From contig JAICHE010000067.1 of assembly GCA_025922755.1 (NCBI GenBank), positions 1-6,724 on the forward strand: a stretch of DNA of 6,724 nucleotides. Reading direction: 5' to 3'. The DNA is from Nitrososphaeraceae archaeon. GTDB taxonomy: Archaea > Thermoproteota > Nitrososphaeria > Nitrososphaerales > Nitrosopumilaceae. How positions within the stretch are numbered: the stretch's first letter is position 1; each line of letters begins with the position of its first letter. This document shows positions 5,015-6,724 of the stretch, piece by piece. The notes beneath the pieces were generated by a model that saw only the letters and a list, made by a program, of their open reading frames with translations, did no database searches and was not told where the DNA came from. The position numbers were made by a program, and so were the translations under genes.

Positions 5015-5542
5015 TTGGCAAATAATTTTTTCCCAATTGCAATTGCTGCAATTGTAATATCAGTAATAGCTTTAGCGTTGTCTCTTTCTTCGGTCAGCAC
5101 ATCTGATTCCGCAGATTTTGTTTCAGCTCAAGGGGAAAAAAGAACAATTCACATTAATCTTATCGAACCAAAAGGTGGAACAAATGTAAAAGATGAACCA
5201 TATCCTGCTACTGAGCTCCCAGCAGGTAAGGAAGGAACGCCGGGAGGTCTTGCAATCAAGGAACCTGATGAAACAGGAAGATGGCAGGTATCAGCATACA
5301 TGTTTGAGCCATCAACTGTGGTTGTAAATCAAGGTGATGATGTTACATTGGACTTTTTTGGAATCAATGGAAAAGAACATTCTATACACATTGAAAAATA
5401 CATTGAACATCATTTTACCATAAAAAGAGGGGAACTAGTTTCCAAGAATTTTGTTGCATCTGAACCTGGAATTTTCCAGATACATTGTCAAGAACATGAA
5501 CCAAACATGGTTGGGCAGCTAGTTGTTTTGCCGGGAATTTAA
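5015..5542 (+). CDS. Membrane-anchored nitrosocyanin-like cupredoxin
   Basis: The 175-residue protein has an uncleaved-looking N-terminal membrane segment (about residues 5-27) followed by a polar linker and a cupredoxin domain (about 90-173) facing outside. Copper ligands are read as His122 (EHSIHI), Cys158, His161 and Met165 (HCQEHEPNM). The pattern GIFQIHCQEHEPN resembles the nitrosocyanin loop (…WCQLHPKN…). The preceding FEPSTVVVNQGDDVTL and HxFTIKRG segments also follow nitrosocyanin and the N2OR cupredoxin domain. The two-Cys CuA motif is absent. Nitrosocyanin uses a Glu where His122 sits, so a type-1-like blue site is more likely than a red one. The start is a TTG; the nearby ATG at 4995 is out of frame. 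Likely role: an electron carrier in the ammonia-oxidation respiratory chain (inference). Confidence 0.87.
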   Translation: MANNFFPIAIAAIVISVIALALSLSSVSTSDSADFVSAQGEKRTIHINLIEPKGGTNVKDEPYPATELPAGKEGTPGGLAIKEPDETGRWQVSAYMFEPSTVVVNQGDDVTLDFFGINGKEHSIHIEKYIEHHFTIKRGELVSKNFVASEPGIFQIHCQEHEPNMVGQLVVLPGI

Positions 5543-5738
5543 TGAAGGATTTACATGGATATCCAATCAAACTGCAAATTGTATCATCATAGTTTTAGAG
5601 CCTGGAGTAGATGTCTCAAAAGACATCAGAATTAGTTATGCCTTTATCGTTACGGTAATTATCATAGTCATAATTATAGCAGTAACAATAGCTGTAATCA
5701 AACTAAAAAGAAGAGACAAAGAAAAAAATCCTACATGA
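5523..5738 (+). CDS. Small single-helix membrane protein overlapping the cupredoxin gene
   Basis: This frame encodes up to 71 residues. A polar N-terminal part has one NQT site. A strong membrane helix follows at about residues 39-60 (YAFIVTVIIIVIIIAVTIAV), then a basic tail KLKRRDKEKNPT, predicting the N-terminus outside and the tail in the cytoplasm. The frame has no ATG; the TTG at 5523 is the only reasonable start and overlaps the cupredoxin gene by 20 bases. No ribosome binding site is visible. The clear topology argues that at least the C-terminal half is real. It may be a small partner of the cupredoxin, or the frameshifted remnant of a C-terminal membrane anchor once fused to it. Confidence 0.45.
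   Translation: MFCREFNEGFTWISNQTANCIIIVLEPGVDVSKDIRISYAFIVTVIIIVIIIAVTIAVIKLKRRDKEKNPT
5722..5728 (-). terminator. Oligo-T terminator of the stress-protein/zinc-finger operon
   Basis: Seven T residues on the minus strand begin 12 bases past the TAG of the zinc-finger gene. The run lies inside the basic 3' end of the convergent small membrane ORF. Confidence 0.45.
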
Positions 5739-5739
5739 A

Positions 5740-5988
5740 CTAAGTTTTGAAAATCCCACGATGCTTGGACAGATTCTTTTCTGTTCTTTTTCTTGCCTTT
5801 TTTTCCTTGTGTTCTTTTCTAAAATGCTCCAAGCGATGTTTTTCATGGATGAATTCTTGACCGCATTCAGAACATTTTACAATGGTATGATGATGGGCCT
5901 TTCGAACATGTTTGACTAGGTCATCATGATTGGAAAATTTTTCACTGCATTCTGTACAATCATTTTTTTTATTTCTAAAAAGATTCAT
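5740..5988 (-). CDS. Two-finger C2H2 zinc-finger protein
   Basis: The 82-residue protein contains two canonical C2H2 fingers: Cys11-x2-Cys14-x12-His27-x4-His32 and Cys39-x2-Cys42-x12-His55-x4-His60. Hydrophobic positions are as in classical fingers (F18/L24 and F46/L53). The tail (residues 61-82) is very basic (KEKKARKRTEKNLSKHR), which favours nucleic acid binding. Such small C2H2 proteins are common in archaea, but few have known roles. Its ATG overlaps the TGA of the upstream universal stress protein gene (ATGA), with no strong ribosome binding site of its own, so translation is probably coupled. Its stop is one base from that of the convergent membrane ORF. Confidence 0.9.
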   Translation of the reverse strand: MNLFRNKKNDCTECSEKFSNHDDLVKHVRKAHHHTIVKCSECGQEFIHEKHRLEHFRKEHKEKKARKRTEKNLSKHRGIFKT

Positions 5989-6401
5989 TTTATCAAATAC
6001 ACCGGAATCTTTGATTTATGGAGTACATAGTTTGATACGCTTCCAAGCATGTCTGCATCTGCTGCCCCTTTACCCGTAGTACTCATCACAATATGATCAA
6101 ATTTACCATTTCTTGCAATCTTTATTGTTTCAGTGTGAGGAGCTCCGTGTACCAATCTTGCTTTAAATTTTGTATTTTTTCCTGCTCGTCTTGCTGCTTT
6201 TTTTAAAACAATATTTCCATCTTCTTTGAGGTGTTTTTCCATTTCTTTTGTTCTTGGTCCCCCTTCTGGAACTTCAGGAATAACATGAATGCATGTAACT
6301 TCTCCATGGGTAAATCCAGCAAGTGTTAATGCCCTATCTAATGCTTCAAATGATTTTTTAGAACCGTCAACTGGAACTAAAATTTTTGCAAAATCTTTCA
6401 T
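5985..6401 (-). CDS. Universal stress protein, UspA family
   Basis: This 138-residue single-domain cytoplasmic protein has the normal Usp length. It opens with the first strand and Asp of the nucleotide site (ILVPVDGSKKS, Asp12) and includes the VHGAPHTETIKIA segment. It ends with STTGKGAADADMLGSVSNYV (107-126), then KIPVYLIK. The ATP-binding family motif is G-x2-G-x9-G-S/T; here the first Gly is Ser107 while Gly110, Gly120 and Ser121 are kept, so ATP binding is likely but not certain. Usp proteins form dimers and respond to starvation or oxidative stress. It is the first gene of a two-gene operon with the zinc-finger protein. The ATG at 6401 has a good ribosome binding site. Confidence 0.94.
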   Translation of the reverse strand: MKDFAKILVPVDGSKKSFEALDRALTLAGFTHGEVTCIHVIPEVPEGGPRTKEMEKHLKEDGNIVLKKAARRAGKNTKFKARLVHGAPHTETIKIARNGKFDHIVMSTTGKGAADADMLGSVSNYVLHKSKIPVYLIK

Positions 6402-6407
6402 ATTGGA

Positions 6408-6430
6408 ACCTCACTAGTCGGGATTTATTA
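6408..6430 (-). promoter_or_regulatory. Ribosome binding site and TATA-like sequence of the stress-protein operon
   Basis: GAGGT on the minus strand (6412-6408) lies 6 bases before the ATG at 6401. An AT-rich TAATAAAT (6430-6423) is the nearest TATA-like element, but it is too close for a transcript that includes the whole ribosome binding site. The true promoter may lie further upstream, near 6435-6476. Confidence 0.4.
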
Positions 6431-6499
6431 CTTAATGACAGAATTTCACAAATTGAAATCAACGAGATGGTTTAAGTTTCGTTGTTTGTTATGTATTTT

Positions 6500-6505
6500 A
6501 AAAAA
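6500..6505 (-). terminator. Oligo-T terminator after the response regulator gene
   Basis: Six T residues on the minus strand, about 28 bases past the TAG at 6535-6533. Confidence 0.35.
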
Positions 6506-6532
6506 TTTCTCAAATAATTTAGAAAGCAAAAT

Positions 6533-6724
6533 CTAACAGGTGATTGCTGTTAAGAGTTTATCAAGCTGCAATGGTTTTTTCAGACAATCCTTAATTCCAT
6601 TTCTTTTAAGCAATCCCATAACCTGACTAGAAGTAAGAGAGATTGCAGAAAATATTATGATTTTCTGGTCTTGGAGAATTTTTTCTCTGTCTAGTGTGTC
6701 AATAATATCAATTCCACTAAATTC
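6533..6724 (-). CDS. Response regulator receiver domain, C-terminal part (partial)
   Basis: The minus strand is open from the right edge to a TAG and encodes the last 63 residues of a CheY-like receiver. SGIDIIDTLDRE corresponds to the 'DG.ell..lr' region after the phosphorylated Asp, KIIIFSAIS is the strand with the conserved Ser/Thr, and DCLKKPLQLDKLL contains the invariant Lys-Pro before the last helix. The phospho-accepting Asp lies outside the window. The protein ends right after the receiver fold, so there is no C-terminal output domain; any output domain would have to be N-terminal. It is separated from the stress-protein gene by about 130 bases, so co-transcription is uncertain. Confidence 0.88.
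   Translation of the reverse strand, partial: EFSGIDIIDTLDREKILQDQKIIIFSAISLTSSQVMGLLKRNGIKDCLKKPLQLDKLLTAITC

Noticed and set aside
5542..5634. ATG-started frames at 5542 and 5555 as alternative genes after the cupredoxin
   Set aside because: They give only 16 and 26 codons before stops and no recognisable features.
1..6724. tRNA, rRNA, CRISPR array, insertion sequence or toxin-antitoxin pair
   Set aside because: No cloverleaf-like sequence, regularly spaced repeats, transposase motifs or terminal inverted repeats were seen on either strand.

Overview
The window is AT-rich archaeal DNA, most probably from an ammonia-oxidising archaeon of the Nitrosopumilus group (Nitrososphaerota/Thaumarchaeota). 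The evidence is indirect but consistent. There are two secreted cupredoxins, one of them nitrosocyanin-like, and a small two-finger C2H2 zinc-finger protein coupled to a universal stress protein. Archaeal TATA-like boxes sit about 27 bp upstream of probable transcript starts, and genes are followed by oligo-T runs instead of hairpin terminators. No rRNA, tRNA, CRISPR array, insertion sequence or origin was recognised by eye.

Left part (1-1720). The 3' end of a gene that looks like a fumarase/adenylosuccinate-lyase family member runs off the left edge. It overlaps, tail to tail, a minus-strand stand-alone asparagine-synthase-type ATP pyrophosphatase. A plus-strand pterin-4a-carbinolamine dehydratase is transcribed divergently from that gene. 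A poorly coding stretch with one uncertain 48-codon minus ORF follows.

Centre (1721-5738). This is the notable part, a copper-protein locus. On the minus strand lies a 683-residue secreted protein with an N-terminal type-1 copper cupredoxin domain and a seven-bladed-looking propeller. It resembles nitrous-oxide reductase with its two domains in reverse order. Divergent from it is a compact three-gene unit: a winged-helix regulator and two small three-helix membrane proteins that look like diverged duplicates. Next comes a membrane-anchored nitrosocyanin-like cupredoxin, overlapped at its end by a small membrane-protein ORF. A palindromic element (core TCTCATAATATGAGA) occurs almost perfectly in front of the nitrosocyanin-like gene, and as two tandem imperfect copies between the propeller gene and the regulator. 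The simplest reading is that the regulator, possibly with the two membrane proteins as its sensor, controls both copper proteins. This is an inference from shared sites and gene order.

Right part (5740-6724). A minus-strand universal stress protein gene is translationally coupled (ATGA overlap) to the C2H2 zinc-finger gene. The C-terminal half of a single-domain response regulator runs off the right edge on the minus strand.
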